A DNA stretch of 64,000 bases, from NCBI RefSeq assembly GCF_900142605.1, contig NZ_FRBL01000001.1, forward strand, positions 868,001 through 932,000, written 5' to 3'. The translations under genes were made by a program, and so were the position numbers. The DNA is from Chitinophaga jiangningensis (GTDB taxonomy: Bacteria > Bacteroidota > Bacteroidia > Chitinophagales > Chitinophagaceae). Shown here piece after piece: positions 41,104 through 51,483 of the stretch (its first letter is position 1; each line of letters starts with the position of its first letter). The notes beneath the pieces were generated by a model. That model did no database searches and was not told the DNA's origin. It saw only the letters and a list, made by a program, of their open reading frames with translations.

Positions 41104-42894
41104 TTAATATCCGTCGTTCTGATCCAGTACAGATTTTCCGTTTTTAATCGAAAGATCACGCTGGCGTTGCGGAACCGGGAAGTATTCGTTACGACCTTTT
41201 TTATAGTTTGCCCCTACGAGGTCAGTAGTGATAGTACTTTCATAGTCATAGAACTTCTTCATCAGGTCTACGCCAATATCGCCCCAACGGCCCACATCGA
41301 AGTAACGGTGACCTTCGGTGGCCAGCTCGAGTTTACGTTCGAAATAAACATATTTGCGGGCGATAGCCTGGGAACTGAAGGTACCGGCAGGGTATCTGCT
41401 GATTTTGTAATTCGCTGCCAGTGCGGTGGTGGAAAAACCGTCCATTGGCTTGGTATTGTCGAGGTATTGGTGCAGCCAGAATTCCGGATGGTCGGCGATG
41501 CGGCCACGTACCTGGTTAACCAGGCTTTCTGCCAGCGGCAGGTTACTGGTTTCAACTGCACACTCAGCAGCCATCAACAGTACATCGGAGAAACGGATGA
41601 GCACTACGTTGATAGCAGATCCAGGTGCCCAGGAGTGAGAATCTTTATAGATGCTCTGGTTAAACTGCCAGTAGATCATTTTTTTACCAGCATATGGGCC
41701 ACCACTTTTCTGGTCACGTACCCAGGCAGCTCCCGGATGCAGACCCCAGTCGTGATATGGAACCCCACGGCGACCTACGGTCCAGTCTAAACGCGGATCC
41801 AGGAAACCTGCATCAGGAGTAAAAGCAGCATCCGGGCTTATTCCCATATCGTTTTTCACTGCGTTGGCAGGCAGATTATAATCATCTACAAATGGTAAAC
41901 CGGTAGCGCTGGTACGGTAAGCATTTACCAGTTCCTGTGTAGGCTGGAAGAATCCGCAGCAACCAAACGGACTGTTATAAGGATAGTTCAGCATATCTCC
42001 AGCGTTGGCATTGGTGATAGCGTTGGTACCATCATTGGCAGTCATCTGGATAGCAAAAACCGATTCAGGACCATTCTTATAGGCAGCGTTAAAGTTCCTT
42101 TGGAAATCATCTTCCAGTGCATATTTCTTACCGTTGGAAGTGTTACCGCTGGCGATAGCATCCTGGAAGAGTGGTAATGCTTCTGCATATTTTTTCTGGT
42201 ACAGCAGTGATTTAGCCAGGTAAATCTGTGCCGCCCATTTGTTAGCGCGACCTACATTTGACTGTGTAGCAGGCAGGTGATCTTTTGCGAAAGTGAAATC
42301 CGCCACGATGTTGGGCCAGATGTCCACGTTGTTTGGCTGCAGCACATCAGCGGTGGTATCGTTGATCCATGGAACTTTATTGAACATTTTTTTCAGTTCA
42401 AAATAGTAGTGACCACGGAGGAAACGCGCTTCTGCTTCCACCTGTGTTTTTTCAGCGGCGGTCATATCCTTTGCTTCCTTCATAAATTTGAGGGTGTTGT
42501 TACAACGGGTCACACCTTCAAACACCGCTTTCCACTTTGCATTGAAGAAAGTGTTGGTCGTAGAATGCTGACCAGTAGCAATGGTGTTGATGTCTGGCTG
42601 GTCCGGACTCTCAGAGCCTTTATGCGCATCACCACCGGCCACACTGCCGTATACCCAGTTGGTAGGTGATGCCATCCAGCCGGAGCCGCCGCCACCTAAA
42701 GCGTTGTTGTCGGGCGCTTGTCCATCGAGTGCGGCATAAGCACCGATCAGTAAGTAATTAACACCATCCTTATTAGCAACCAGGTCTCCTCCTAATGCAG
42801 CATATGGCGGACGTTCCAGGAAGCTTTTTTTGCAGGCGCCCAGCATAGTAGCAGCCAGCAATAATGTTATACCTGAATATTTAATTATTTTCAT
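41104..42894 (-). CDS. SusD/RagB nutrient-binding outer-membrane lipoprotein
   Basis: A 596-residue surface lipoprotein (Cys21 after LAATMLGAC) that captures glycans or peptides for the partner SusC channel. Typical features are a helical TPR-like body (RFLRGHYYFELKKMFNKVPW), the usual LLMAAECAVETSNLPLAESLVNQVR in pieces, and the C-terminal ELATEGHRYFDVGRWGD and NEYFPVPQRQRDLS. It lies 30 bases after susC. No glycoside hydrolase is adjacent, so the substrate is unknown. Confidence 0.95.
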   Translation of the reverse strand: MKIIKYSGITLLLAATMLGACKKSFLERPPYAALGGDLVANKDGVNYLLIGAYAALDGQAPDNNALGGGGSGWMASPTNWVYGSVAGGDAHKGSESPDQPDINTIATGQHSTTNTFFNAKWKAVFEGVTRCNNTLKFMKEAKDMTAAEKTQVEAEARFLRGHYYFELKKMFNKVPWINDTTADVLQPNNVDIWPNIVADFTFAKDHLPATQSNVGRANKWAAQIYLAKSLLYQKKYAEALPLFQDAIASGNTSNGKKYALEDDFQRNFNAAYKNGPESVFAIQMTANDGTNAITNANAGDMLNYPYNSPFGCCGFFQPTQELVNAYRTSATGLPFVDDYNLPANAVKNDMGISPDAAFTPDAGFLDPRLDWTVGRRGVPYHDWGLHPGAAWVRDQKSGGPYAGKKMIYWQFNQSIYKDSHSWAPGSAINVVLIRFSDVLLMAAECAVETSNLPLAESLVNQVRGRIADHPEFWLHQYLDNTKPMDGFSTTALAANYKISRYPAGTFSSQAIARKYVYFERKLELATEGHRYFDVGRWGDIGVDLMKKFYDYESTITTDLVGANYKKGRNEYFPVPQRQRDLSIKNGKSVLDQNDGY

Positions 42895-42924
42895 CTCTTT
42901 AGTTTTGCTAGTTGAATAATGCTA

Positions 42925-45900
42925 TCAGAAAGTCACATTTACACCGATCAGATACTGGCGCTGATTTGGATAAGCACCTTCATCAATACCGAATGCAGTA
43001 GTAGCGCCGGTGATTTCCGGATCTACGCCTGAGTATTTAGTGATGGTGAATACGTTCGCAGCCTGTACATATGCTCTGAACTTACTTACGCCTATACCTT
43101 TCAGGACATGCACCGGCAGTGTATAACCTATCTGCATATTTTTAGCGCGCAGGTAAGAACCGTTTTCTACGAAGTAAGAGTTAGGCACGTTGGACGTACT
43201 TTCAAAGCCTTTGGTTTCCTGTACCGGCAGTTTAGCATTATGGTTTTCTGGTGTCCAGCTGTTGTACACCGCATCTTTACTTTTTGCTCCTGCAAAAGAA
43301 CCATAGAAGTCAGTCCACCATTTAATCTGATTCCAGATTTTATTGCCAGACACACCGTAGAGGAACATGCTGAAGTCGATATTTTTGTAGTTCAGACCGA
43401 TGTTAAGACCATAGCTGAATTTAGGAGTAGGGGCGCCCAGGAATGTTCTGTCGTCCACATCTATTTTACCATCGCCGTTGATATCAGCATATCTGAAGCG
43501 ACCGAGGGCGGCATCTTTCTGGTATTCATCCAGGCCTGGGTATTTCTTCTGCGCATCTTCTTTTGCCTTGTTTACCTCATCGTTAGAGTTCCAGAATCCG
43601 ATGATCTGATAACCATAGAACTCAGAGATAGAACGGCCTACCTGGTTACGGATGATAGGGCTGCCGAAGCGGCGTTGTTCTGAATCGAAGTAGTTAGCAC
43701 CAGTAGATACGGCGAGGATTTCGTTATTATAAGTAGTAAAGGTACCAGTTGCATCCAAACGCAGATCTTTTGCGAGATCTATTTTGGTGGTGATGTTCAG
43801 GTCGATACCTTTATTTCTCATTTTAGCAACGTTGGAATAAGGCACAATAGCGGCACCGTATACACCTGCGAGTTCAGGATTGTAAAGCAGGTCCTTCACT
43901 GTTTTCTGGTAGTAGTCAACAGTGAATTCGAGTTTACCTCTAAACAGCGTTGCATCAATACCGATGTTAGAGTTCACGTTACTTTCCCATTTCGCATTCG
44001 GGTTACCGATACGATCCTGGTAGAAACCTTTGGTAATATTTGTTCCATCCATCGGATAGAAAGTGGATGTACGGTTGAAGTTATAGGTATTGAATACGTT
44101 CATTGGGTCCACGTTGATCTGGTTACCCATGATACCATAACCACCACGCAGTTTCAGGTCGGTGATCCAGGTTACATTTTTCATGAAAGATTCCTGGGAA
44201 ACACGCCATGCTGCTGACACTGCAGGGAAGTTACCGTAACGGTTATTGGAACCGAATCTGGAAGAACCATCACGACGGATCAGGGCACCGAGCAGGTATT
44301 TATCTGCAAAAGCATAATCTACTCTTGCAAACAATGACCAGAGGCTGTTTGAATTTTTGAAGCTGCCGTTGGTCGGAGAACCCGTACCGGTACTCAAGGA
44401 AGCGTAGTCAGGATCGAAGGTAAAATAATCGGTGGTAGTACCGGTTAATCCGTAGTTCCATTCGTCATATGCTTCAGTACCTAACAGTACTTTCAGGTCA
44501 TGTTTGTTATTGAAATTTTTGTGGAAGGTGAGGGTGTTTGTCCATGTCCAGTCGTAACCGTTTCCGGTAGTTTCTGTGTAGGAATTCACACGATTATTTT
44601 CCGCATTTTCATATTCAGGTAAAGTGAAGTTGTTATTATCGAAGGAATAAATCTCTCCACCAAAAGATGTTCTGAAAGTGAATAAACGAAGAATGTCTGC
44701 TTCCCCATATACGTTACCCAGCAATCTGTTAGCCAGTGTTTTGGTTCTGCCAAAACGATCCTGGATAGCCACCGGATTTCTGGAGTTACCCAGGCCTTTG
44801 GAACCGGAACCAGCGTAGTTGCCCATGATATCGTACACCGGAATGATAGTCATCTCGCGGAAAGCCATACCGATACCACTACCTTCCTGAAGGATACCGA
44901 TTTGCGGGTTATCGATCAGGGAGTATTCCAGGTTCTGACCAACGCGGATGTGGTCTGTAATATTGAAGCTGGAGTTTGCACGAACCGCATAACGTTTGTT
45001 ATACGTATTCATCAGCGTACCCTGTTGATTAAAATAATAGAAAGAGACATAATAGCTACCGATGTCACCACCACCGGCAACAGAAAGGTTGTGGCTGGTA
45101 ATAGGGGCAGGATTGAAGATTTCGTGGAACCAGTCGGTACCAGCTTTATTTGCTTTGGAGATGCGGTAGAAATTATCCACATCGCTGGCGTTTTTGTAAT
45201 AAGGATTTACATAATACTTAGATGGATCTACTGCAGGATCACCTTCCATTTTACCGGCAGGGGCGATATAGTCGGGGACAACTGGATTTGGGCCGGAACC
45301 ATATTGTGCATCTTCGAATTTCAGCTGCTGGTTGGCCGGGCTTCTTTCGTTGGTATTTTTGATGGCTGTCCAGATAAGCTGGCCTTGTTCAGTAGGATTC
45401 GCGTGGTTGTACACGTTTCCTCCTTTAGGAACCTGGCGGCCGTAGTAGCCATCATAAGTAACTTTTACTTTACCAGTACCTCTTTTGGTAGTGATTACGA
45501 TTACACCATTTGCAGCACGGGCACCATAAATAGAAGCGGCGCCGGCATCTTTCAATACCTGCATGGTTGCCACATCATTAGGATTGATGTCTACCAGACT
45601 TTTAATAGGCACCCCATCCACGATGTAGAGCGGGGTGTTGTTACCGAAGGTATTCACACCACGCACCTGTACCTGTGGCTCTTGTCCGGGCTGACCTGTA
45701 CCGAGTACAGTGATACCGGAAACCTGGCCTTGCAGCTGGTTAGAGATCTGAGCGGTAGGTTGTTTGGTAAGGTTGTCTACACGCACTACGGCTACTGCAC
45801 CAGTAAGATCTTTCTTTTTCTGGCTGGCATAACCGGTTACAACTACTTCTTCCAATGAACCTACTTTTTCTGCGAGTACAAAGGTAACGGGGCCGCTACC

Positions 45901-46167
45901 TACTGGTACTTCCTGTGGATCGTAGCCTACAAACGAGGCTACCAGTATATCTCCTTGTTTAGCCTGGAGAGAGAATACACCGTTTGGATCGGTGGCGGTA
46001 CCTCTGTTGGTACCTTTCACAACTATTGTTACGCCGGGCAGGGGATTTCCTGATGTTTTATCAGTAACCTTCCCCGTAATTTTCGTTTGTGCGTAAACGT
46101 TAGTACCGAGCAACAACAGCAATAAGCCGCATAAAACGGCCAGCGCCTGGTAAAAATGTTTTTTCAT
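42925..46167 (-). CDS. SusC/RagA-family TonB-linked outer-membrane receptor
   Basis: A 1080-residue outer-membrane channel. After the signal peptide (VYAQ) comes a carboxypeptidase-regulatory-like domain (ITGKVTDKTSGNPLPGVTIV), a TonB-box region (EEVVVTGYASQKKKDLTG), the plug (QVRGVNTFGNNTPLYIVDG, VLKDAGAASIYGARAANGVI), and a large beta-barrel ending in a C-terminal Phe (YLIGVNVTF). Together with the next gene it forms a SusCD transport pair. No ECF sigma, FecR or hybrid two-component regulator is adjacent. A GGCAA-TAGT-TTGCC palindrome lies at 46261-46274, 94 bases upstream. Confidence 0.96.
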   Translation of the reverse strand: MKKHFYQALAVLCGLLLLLLGTNVYAQTKITGKVTDKTSGNPLPGVTIVVKGTNRGTATDPNGVFSLQAKQGDILVASFVGYDPQEVPVGSGPVTFVLAEKVGSLEEVVVTGYASQKKKDLTGAVAVVRVDNLTKQPTAQISNQLQGQVSGITVLGTGQPGQEPQVQVRGVNTFGNNTPLYIVDGVPIKSLVDINPNDVATMQVLKDAGAASIYGARAANGVIVITTKRGTGKVKVTYDGYYGRQVPKGGNVYNHANPTEQGQLIWTAIKNTNERSPANQQLKFEDAQYGSGPNPVVPDYIAPAGKMEGDPAVDPSKYYVNPYYKNASDVDNFYRISKANKAGTDWFHEIFNPAPITSHNLSVAGGGDIGSYYVSFYYFNQQGTLMNTYNKRYAVRANSSFNITDHIRVGQNLEYSLIDNPQIGILQEGSGIGMAFREMTIIPVYDIMGNYAGSGSKGLGNSRNPVAIQDRFGRTKTLANRLLGNVYGEADILRLFTFRTSFGGEIYSFDNNNFTLPEYENAENNRVNSYTETTGNGYDWTWTNTLTFHKNFNNKHDLKVLLGTEAYDEWNYGLTGTTTDYFTFDPDYASLSTGTGSPTNGSFKNSNSLWSLFARVDYAFADKYLLGALIRRDGSSRFGSNNRYGNFPAVSAAWRVSQESFMKNVTWITDLKLRGGYGIMGNQINVDPMNVFNTYNFNRTSTFYPMDGTNITKGFYQDRIGNPNAKWESNVNSNIGIDATLFRGKLEFTVDYYQKTVKDLLYNPELAGVYGAAIVPYSNVAKMRNKGIDLNITTKIDLAKDLRLDATGTFTTYNNEILAVSTGANYFDSEQRRFGSPIIRNQVGRSISEFYGYQIIGFWNSNDEVNKAKEDAQKKYPGLDEYQKDAALGRFRYADINGDGKIDVDDRTFLGAPTPKFSYGLNIGLNYKNIDFSMFLYGVSGNKIWNQIKWWTDFYGSFAGAKSKDAVYNSWTPENHNAKLPVQETKGFESTSNVPNSYFVENGSYLRAKNMQIGYTLPVHVLKGIGVSKFRAYVQAANVFTITKYSGVDPEITGATTAFGIDEGAYPNQRQYLIGVNVTF

Positions 46168-46669
46168 AACGTGGTTTAAGGGTGACGTTTAAGAAAAATT
46201 AAGAAATAGAGTACCTGGTATATATCACACCACCACCTACCGTCAATGCAGTAAAATACGGGCAATAGTTTGCCATTGCTTCCTGGCAAGATGCAGCACC
46301 AGCAAGCATATACATTGAGTAGATGACAGCTACAATATAACTGTGCAATAAGGGGACAGGCAATACATAGCGTTATGTAAAACCAATACTAATTCAGCTC
46401 ATAAAAAACAAACAGTGTCTTTTTTAAATGAAATCAGAATAACAAAAAATACAAATTAATAAATGTGAGAAGTGCGCTCCATAACCTTTCTATCTCATAC
46501 CCAGATTTTGGTTCTCACGTGGAATTTTATAAGTTCTTCGCAACTAATTTAGAAATATAATTTAACTCAAACAAGTATCGCTTTAACATTTTTTTAAAAT
46601 ATTTCCTAACCTGCTCGCTTTCAATCTCCATTTTGCGTAAGTTTAGCGCTGCAATACTTTTCAATATAC
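46168..46669. other. 502-base gap between divergent susC and the TMEM220 gene
   Basis: AT-rich, no gene seen. The palindrome GGCAATAGTTTGCC (46261-46274) could be an operator for susC. A -7-like TAAGTTTA lies near 46638 and could serve the plus-strand gene. Confidence 0.35.
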
Positions 46670-47053
46670 ATGAAAGCTTTTAATATTTTTTTCGCCGTCA
46701 TCTTCGTTATCTTCGCCGGCCTGCAATACAACGACCCCGATCCATACGTGTGGATGCCCATTTACCTGTATGCAGCCGTGCTTTGCGCCATGGCAGCACG
46801 CAACAGGTTCTACAGAAAATTGTATTTACTCGGCATTGGCATCTACCTGTTATATGCTATCTATTTATTTTTTACGAAAGATGGCGTGGTCGACTGGGTA
46901 TCACAGCATCAGGCTGAGAACATAGCACAGTCCATGAAAGCTACCAAACCATGGATAGAAGATACCCGTGAGTTCTTTGGTTTGTTTATCTGCATCGTTG
47001 TATTAGGCGTGAATTACTTTTACGCGAAGGCGAAGATGAGTCGTGCACGTTAG
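46670..47053 (+). CDS. TMEM220-family small membrane protein
   Basis: A 127-residue inner-membrane protein with about four hydrophobic helices. It begins FFAVIFVIFAGLQYNDPDPYVWMPIYLYAAV in overlapping pieces; the conserved QYNDPDPYVW signature between helices 1 and 2 identifies the transmembrane 220 family. The C-terminal half includes WIEDTREFFGLFIC. Function unknown. It converges on the TolC gene so closely that the two stop codons abut. Confidence 0.85.
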   Translation: MKAFNIFFAVIFVIFAGLQYNDPDPYVWMPIYLYAAVLCAMAARNRFYRKLYLLGIGIYLLYAIYLFFTKDGVVDWVSQHQAENIAQSMKATKPWIEDTREFFGLFICIVVLGVNYFYAKAKMSRAR

Positions 47054-48415
47054 TTAATAGCGCAGCATATTAGCCAGCAGCTTTAGCTCTATTTCTGCTG
47101 CCTTGGCGGCATATGCGAGGTTGGTGAGCTGATAACCAGCCACTTCAAAACTCTGCTGTGCCGTTTTTACATCTATTACGGTGGCCTGCCCAAGCTGTAA
47201 CTGCTGAATGGTAAGACTAACCAGTTTTGCGGACAACTCATAGGTATTTTGGGCGGTGGCCAGTTGTTCGAGGTTATTATTATATGCCTGCCACGACTTC
47301 ACCGTAGCCGCGGTATAATCACGTATATAGGTTTCTTTCAGCAGCTTTGCATTTCGTGTATCTATTGATGCTACCTGCTGCTGTTTTTTATAGATACCAC
47401 CATTAAATATAGGGATCGTTAACCCCGCTCCCACATAGGGGCCATAGTTCTGGTTAAAGGTAACATTACCTGCTGAGGAAGAGGTACGATTGAAATTATA
47501 ACCTGCATTCGCAGACAGGCTGGGATAGCGCAATGCAGCGGCCTCCCTTTCTCTCAGTTCGTTTATACGCACCTGTATATCAGCAGCCTGCAATCGTGGA
47601 TTTTCTGTGTATAAGCGATTAAGGATTGTATCAAGGCTGATCCCTTTATCCACCATTACAGTATCCTTTATGGTGATAACGGAATCCGGCCGGAGGGTGA
47701 GCAATGTCAGCAGGTCTGTTTTGGATTGCTGGATTACCAGGTCCTGCGTTTGCAATGCCTGCTGCTGCGCATTAATGTCTACCATTGCCTGAAACAGATC
47801 CGCGTCATTGGCCATACCAACTTCCTTGCGGGCTTTTACAATATCGAGTTTTTGCTGCGATACCGCTATAGACTGCAACAGTGTTCCGGCGAGGCTCTGC
47901 TGTCTCACTACATCATAATATTTTAATTCCACGTTAGCGACTACACGCAGTATCATGGAATCCAGCTGGGTATCCGATAACTGTTGTAATTGCTCCAGTC
48001 GCCGCTTGGTGGCTACCACACGGCGACCATTAAACAAAATAATACTCGCACCGAGGCCTGTTTGCAGTGCATTGCTCACGTTACCGGTACGTTTGATTTC
48101 TTCCCCTGAGTTGAGACGTTGCGTGAGGTTGGTAGTTTGCTCGTTATCATTGGCGGTGGCCTGTATTAAGGGTAATCCGCCGGCATAACCGTAGGTATTG
48201 AGCAACGTGTTGGCTTCCAGGTCGTTTTGTGCCAGTTGCAGGTCGAGGCTGTTTTTTAAAGCAATATTCACCGCCTGCTGCAAGGTAAGCGGGTCCTGCT
48301 TTACAGGCGGCTTCATATACAGCGGCTGCTTATACGGGGGCAGCTTATAAGGCTGCTGTGCAGTTGCCACCGCCAAGCAGGTCATCAACCCTAAAAAAAT
48401 CATTACGCTTTTCAT
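47054..48415 (-). CDS. TolC-family outer-membrane efflux protein
   Basis: A 453-residue outer-membrane channel with a signal peptide (AVATAQ) and two OEP repeats of long helices. Landmarks are LTLQQAVNIALKNSLDLQLAQND, the periplasmic coiled coils and KSWQAYNNNLEQLATAQNTY. It forms the exit duct for the RND pump encoded upstream; the start codon overlaps the end of that pump gene by 4 bases. It is the last gene of a three-gene operon. Confidence 0.93.
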   Translation of the reverse strand: MKSVMIFLGLMTCLAVATAQQPYKLPPYKQPLYMKPPVKQDPLTLQQAVNIALKNSLDLQLAQNDLEANTLLNTYGYAGGLPLIQATANDNEQTTNLTQRLNSGEEIKRTGNVSNALQTGLGASIILFNGRRVVATKRRLEQLQQLSDTQLDSMILRVVANVELKYYDVVRQQSLAGTLLQSIAVSQQKLDIVKARKEVGMANDADLFQAMVDINAQQQALQTQDLVIQQSKTDLLTLLTLRPDSVITIKDTVMVDKGISLDTILNRLYTENPRLQAADIQVRINELREREAAALRYPSLSANAGYNFNRTSSSAGNVTFNQNYGPYVGAGLTIPIFNGGIYKKQQQVASIDTRNAKLLKETYIRDYTAATVKSWQAYNNNLEQLATAQNTYELSAKLVSLTIQQLQLGQATVIDVKTAQQSFEVAGYQLTNLAYAAKAAEIELKLLANMLRY

Positions 48416-51400
48416 TCGTGACTATGCGCTTTGTGTTTACCAGAGATATAGGTGTATACCGCCGGTATAACCAGTAATGTAAGGATCAGTGAAAACAGGA
48501 TACCTCCTACCACCACGATACCCAGCGGCACACGGCTGGTAGAGGCCGCACCGAGGCTCATGGCAATCGGCAATGCACCGAGTGAGGTAGCAAGGCTCGT
48601 CATCAGGATGGGGCGTAAACGCTGGGAAGCTGCTTCAATCACTGCTTCTACCTTCGCCATCCCCTGCTCTCTTTTTTGGTTAGTAAACTCAATGATTAAG
48701 ATACCATTTTTTGTTACCAGGCCTATGAGCATGATCATGCCTATTTCAGAGAATATGTTAAGCGTATGCCCAAACACCCACAGGCTCAGCAAAGCACCAG
48801 CTAAGGCCAGCGGTACGGTGAGCATGATGGTGAGCGGATCAATAAAACTTTCGAACTGTGCAGCAAGTACTAAATAAATCAGCAGCAAGGCTAACCCGAA
48901 CGCAAATACGATGTTGGAAGAACTCTCTGCATAATCGCGGGAAGGGCCGGACAGGGATGTCTGAAATGTTTCATCCAGCAGGCGGTTGGAGATGGCCTGC
49001 ATGGCTGCAATGCCGTCACCTACGGTATGGCCGGGCGACAGGGAAGCCGATATGGTGGCCGACTTATACCGGTTATAGTGATACAGAATAGCCGGATTGG
49101 TACCCTCCTGTAAATGCACTACTGCATCCAGCGGCAGGAGGTTGCCCCTGTTGTTGCGGACATACAGGTTATTGATATCGTTGGGTTTGTTGCGGTTATT
49201 CCATGCCACCTGGCCAATCACCTGATACTGGTAGCCGTTCATGATGAAATAGGCCATACGTCCGCCGCTGAAGGCTGCCTGCGCAGCCCGGATTACGTCG
49301 GAGGCGTACAGGCCAAGGTCGCGGGTTTTGGTACGGTCCAGCGAGAGCTGTACTTCCGGCTTCGTGAACTTCAGGTTTACGTCCACGTTAGCGAAGGTTT
49401 TATCATTTCTGGCTTCGTCCAGGAATTTTGGAATGATCTCCCGCAGCTTGTTCAGATCCGTTGTTTGCAATACAAACTGCACCGGCAGAGCCGCTTTAGA
49501 TCCGGAACCTACGGCGATGGTTTGTTCCTGCACGGCAAAGATGCGGGCTTCGTTGAACCGGGAGAGTTTTTGCTGCAGGTCGTTGGCAATATCGTTTTGG
49601 GAACGGATCCTGTCCTGCGGCGCAATTAAGCCTACCCGCGGCTGCGCCTGATTAACGGCACCACCGCCACCACCGCCGCCGCCAGGTGTTCTGGCAAACA
49701 CAAAATCACGTTCCGGGAGGGAATCGTATAAATAGTCGGAGATCCTGTCTGTAATAGATTGCATGGCTTCGAAGCTGGTACCTTCCGGCGCAGTCACCTG
49801 GAAGCGTATACTGCTTCTGTCTTCCAACGGCGCTATTTCACTTTTCAGGCCATTTAAGATCAGGTAAATGATGACGCCGCACACTACTACAATTACCCAG
49901 GCTACCCAGCGTATTTTCATGAAGCCTTCCAGCAACCGTTTGTAGCCTGATTCCATGCCCTGAAAGAAGGGTTCTGTTTTCAGGTAGAATTTAGAGTGCT
50001 GCGCATCCTTACGGTTCAGTACTACGTTAAGCACCGGCGTAATGGTGAGCGATACGAACGCGGAGATCAGTACCGCGGCAGCCAGCACTACTCCGAACTC
50101 GCGGAAGAGTCGCCCAACAAAGCCTTCGAGGAATATTACCGGTAAAAATACTACTGCCAGTGTGATAGAGGTGGATATTACCGCGAAGAATATTTCCTTA
50201 CTCCCTTCCAGTGCTGCCTGGTGAATAGGCATGCCTTCTTCCATTTTCCGGAAGATGTTTTCTGTGACCACGATACCATCGTCCACCACGAGTCCGGTGG
50301 CCAGTACGATCCCCAGGAGCGTGAGGATATTGATACTAAAGCCGGCTATATACATCACGAAGAAGGTGGCGATCAGGGAGATGGGAATGTCGATCAGCGG
50401 GCGGACGGCGATCAGCCAGTTTCTGAAGAAAAAGAAGATGACGAGTACTACCAGTGCAAAGGCGATCATCAGCGTTTCTTCCACTTCTTCCAGGGATTGC
50501 CGGATAATTTTAGTATTGTCGATCAGTACTTTAAACTGAATATCGGATTTATTGGATTTCTCGATGGCTTCCAGCCGTTTATAGAATTCATCGGCGATTT
50601 CTACGTTGTTGGCTCCTGGCTGTGGCGTGATGGCGAGGCCTACCGCATTTACCCCATTGTATTTCCAGCTCTGTTCATATTTTTCGGGGCCCAGTTCTAC
50701 TTTGGCCACATCAGACAATCGGATGATGCCGCTGCTGTCTTCCCGGATGATGAGGTCACGAAATTCCTTTTCTGTGGTGAGTCGCCCCAGTGTTCGTATA
50801 GTCAGTTCCGTTGCTGTTCCATAAATTTTTCCCGGGGGGAGATCTATGTTTTCGTTGTTAAGGGCGGTACTTACATCTGTGAATGCCACGTTATAGGTGC
50901 TCATTTTGTCGGGGTCCAGCCAGAGGCGCATGGCGTAGCGCTTTTGCCCGAGGATATTAATGGAGCTAACGTTATTGATGGTCTGGAACTGTTGCTGGAG
51001 CACATTTTCAGCGTAGTCGCTCAATTCCATCAGGCCTTTGGTGGGGCTTTGTACAGCAAGGATGAGGATAAAATCGGCGTTGGCATCGGCTTTGGTAACT
51101 ACCGGCGGGGCGTCGATATCCTGTGGCAGGTTTCGTTGGGCCTGTCCTACTTTATCGCGTACATCGGAGGCGGCGGCTTCGAGGTCCACCCCGAGGTTGA
51201 ATTCCACGGTGATAGCGCTGCTGCCGATGGAGCTGGAGGAGGTGATGGTACGGATGCCGGGGATACCGTTGATTTGTTTTTCCAGTGGTTCCGTGATCTG
51301 GCTTTCAATGATATCCGCGTTGGCGCCGGTGTAGGAGGTGGAAACGGTGATGATGGGCGGATCGATGGCGGGATAATCGCGTATAGCCAGGAACGTGAAT

Positions 51401-51483
51401 CCTACCACTCCGAACAGGATGAGTGCCAGGTTCATTACGGTGGCCATTACCGGCCGTTTCAGCGACAGCTCCGAGATATTCAT
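48412..51483 (-). CDS. RND-family efflux permease (AcrB/MexB type)
   Basis: A 1023-residue inner-membrane, proton-driven pump with two repeats of six helices and large periplasmic loops. It begins MNISELSLKRPVMATVMNLA. The proton-relay acidic pair is in helix 4 (GLVVDDGIVVTENIFRKMEEG), the RxxR-like segments and the second-half GLVTKNGILIIEFTNQKREQG are typical. A glycine-rich loop, GGGGGGGG, is unusual. Substrates are likely hydrophobic compounds. Its start overlaps the adaptor gene's stop (TGATG). Confidence 0.95.
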   Translation of the reverse strand: MNISELSLKRPVMATVMNLALILFGVVGFTFLAIRDYPAIDPPIITVSTSYTGANADIIESQITEPLEKQINGIPGIRTITSSSSIGSSAITVEFNLGVDLEAAASDVRDKVGQAQRNLPQDIDAPPVVTKADANADFILILAVQSPTKGLMELSDYAENVLQQQFQTINNVSSINILGQKRYAMRLWLDPDKMSTYNVAFTDVSTALNNENIDLPPGKIYGTATELTIRTLGRLTTEKEFRDLIIREDSSGIIRLSDVAKVELGPEKYEQSWKYNGVNAVGLAITPQPGANNVEIADEFYKRLEAIEKSNKSDIQFKVLIDNTKIIRQSLEEVEETLMIAFALVVLVIFFFFRNWLIAVRPLIDIPISLIATFFVMYIAGFSINILTLLGIVLATGLVVDDGIVVTENIFRKMEEGMPIHQAALEGSKEIFFAVISTSITLAVVFLPVIFLEGFVGRLFREFGVVLAAAVLISAFVSLTITPVLNVVLNRKDAQHSKFYLKTEPFFQGMESGYKRLLEGFMKIRWVAWVIVVVCGVIIYLILNGLKSEIAPLEDRSSIRFQVTAPEGTSFEAMQSITDRISDYLYDSLPERDFVFARTPGGGGGGGGAVNQAQPRVGLIAPQDRIRSQNDIANDLQQKLSRFNEARIFAVQEQTIAVGSGSKAALPVQFVLQTTDLNKLREIIPKFLDEARNDKTFANVDVNLKFTKPEVQLSLDRTKTRDLGLYASDVIRAAQAAFSGGRMAYFIMNGYQYQVIGQVAWNNRNKPNDINNLYVRNNRGNLLPLDAVVHLQEGTNPAILYHYNRYKSATISASLSPGHTVGDGIAAMQAISNRLLDETFQTSLSGPSRDYAESSSNIVFAFGLALLLIYLVLAAQFESFIDPLTIMLTVPLALAGALLSLWVFGHTLNIFSEIGMIMLIGLVTKNGILIIEFTNQKREQGMAKVEAVIEAASQRLRPILMTSLATSLGALPIAMSLGAASTSRVPLGIVVVGGILFSLILTLLVIPAVYTYISGKHKAHSHE

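Noticed and set aside
46235..46275. Possible sigma-54 promoter before susC (TGGCAAACTATTGC on the minus strand)
   Set aside because: Spacing between GG and GC is 9, not 10, bases; it is better explained as part of a palindrome.
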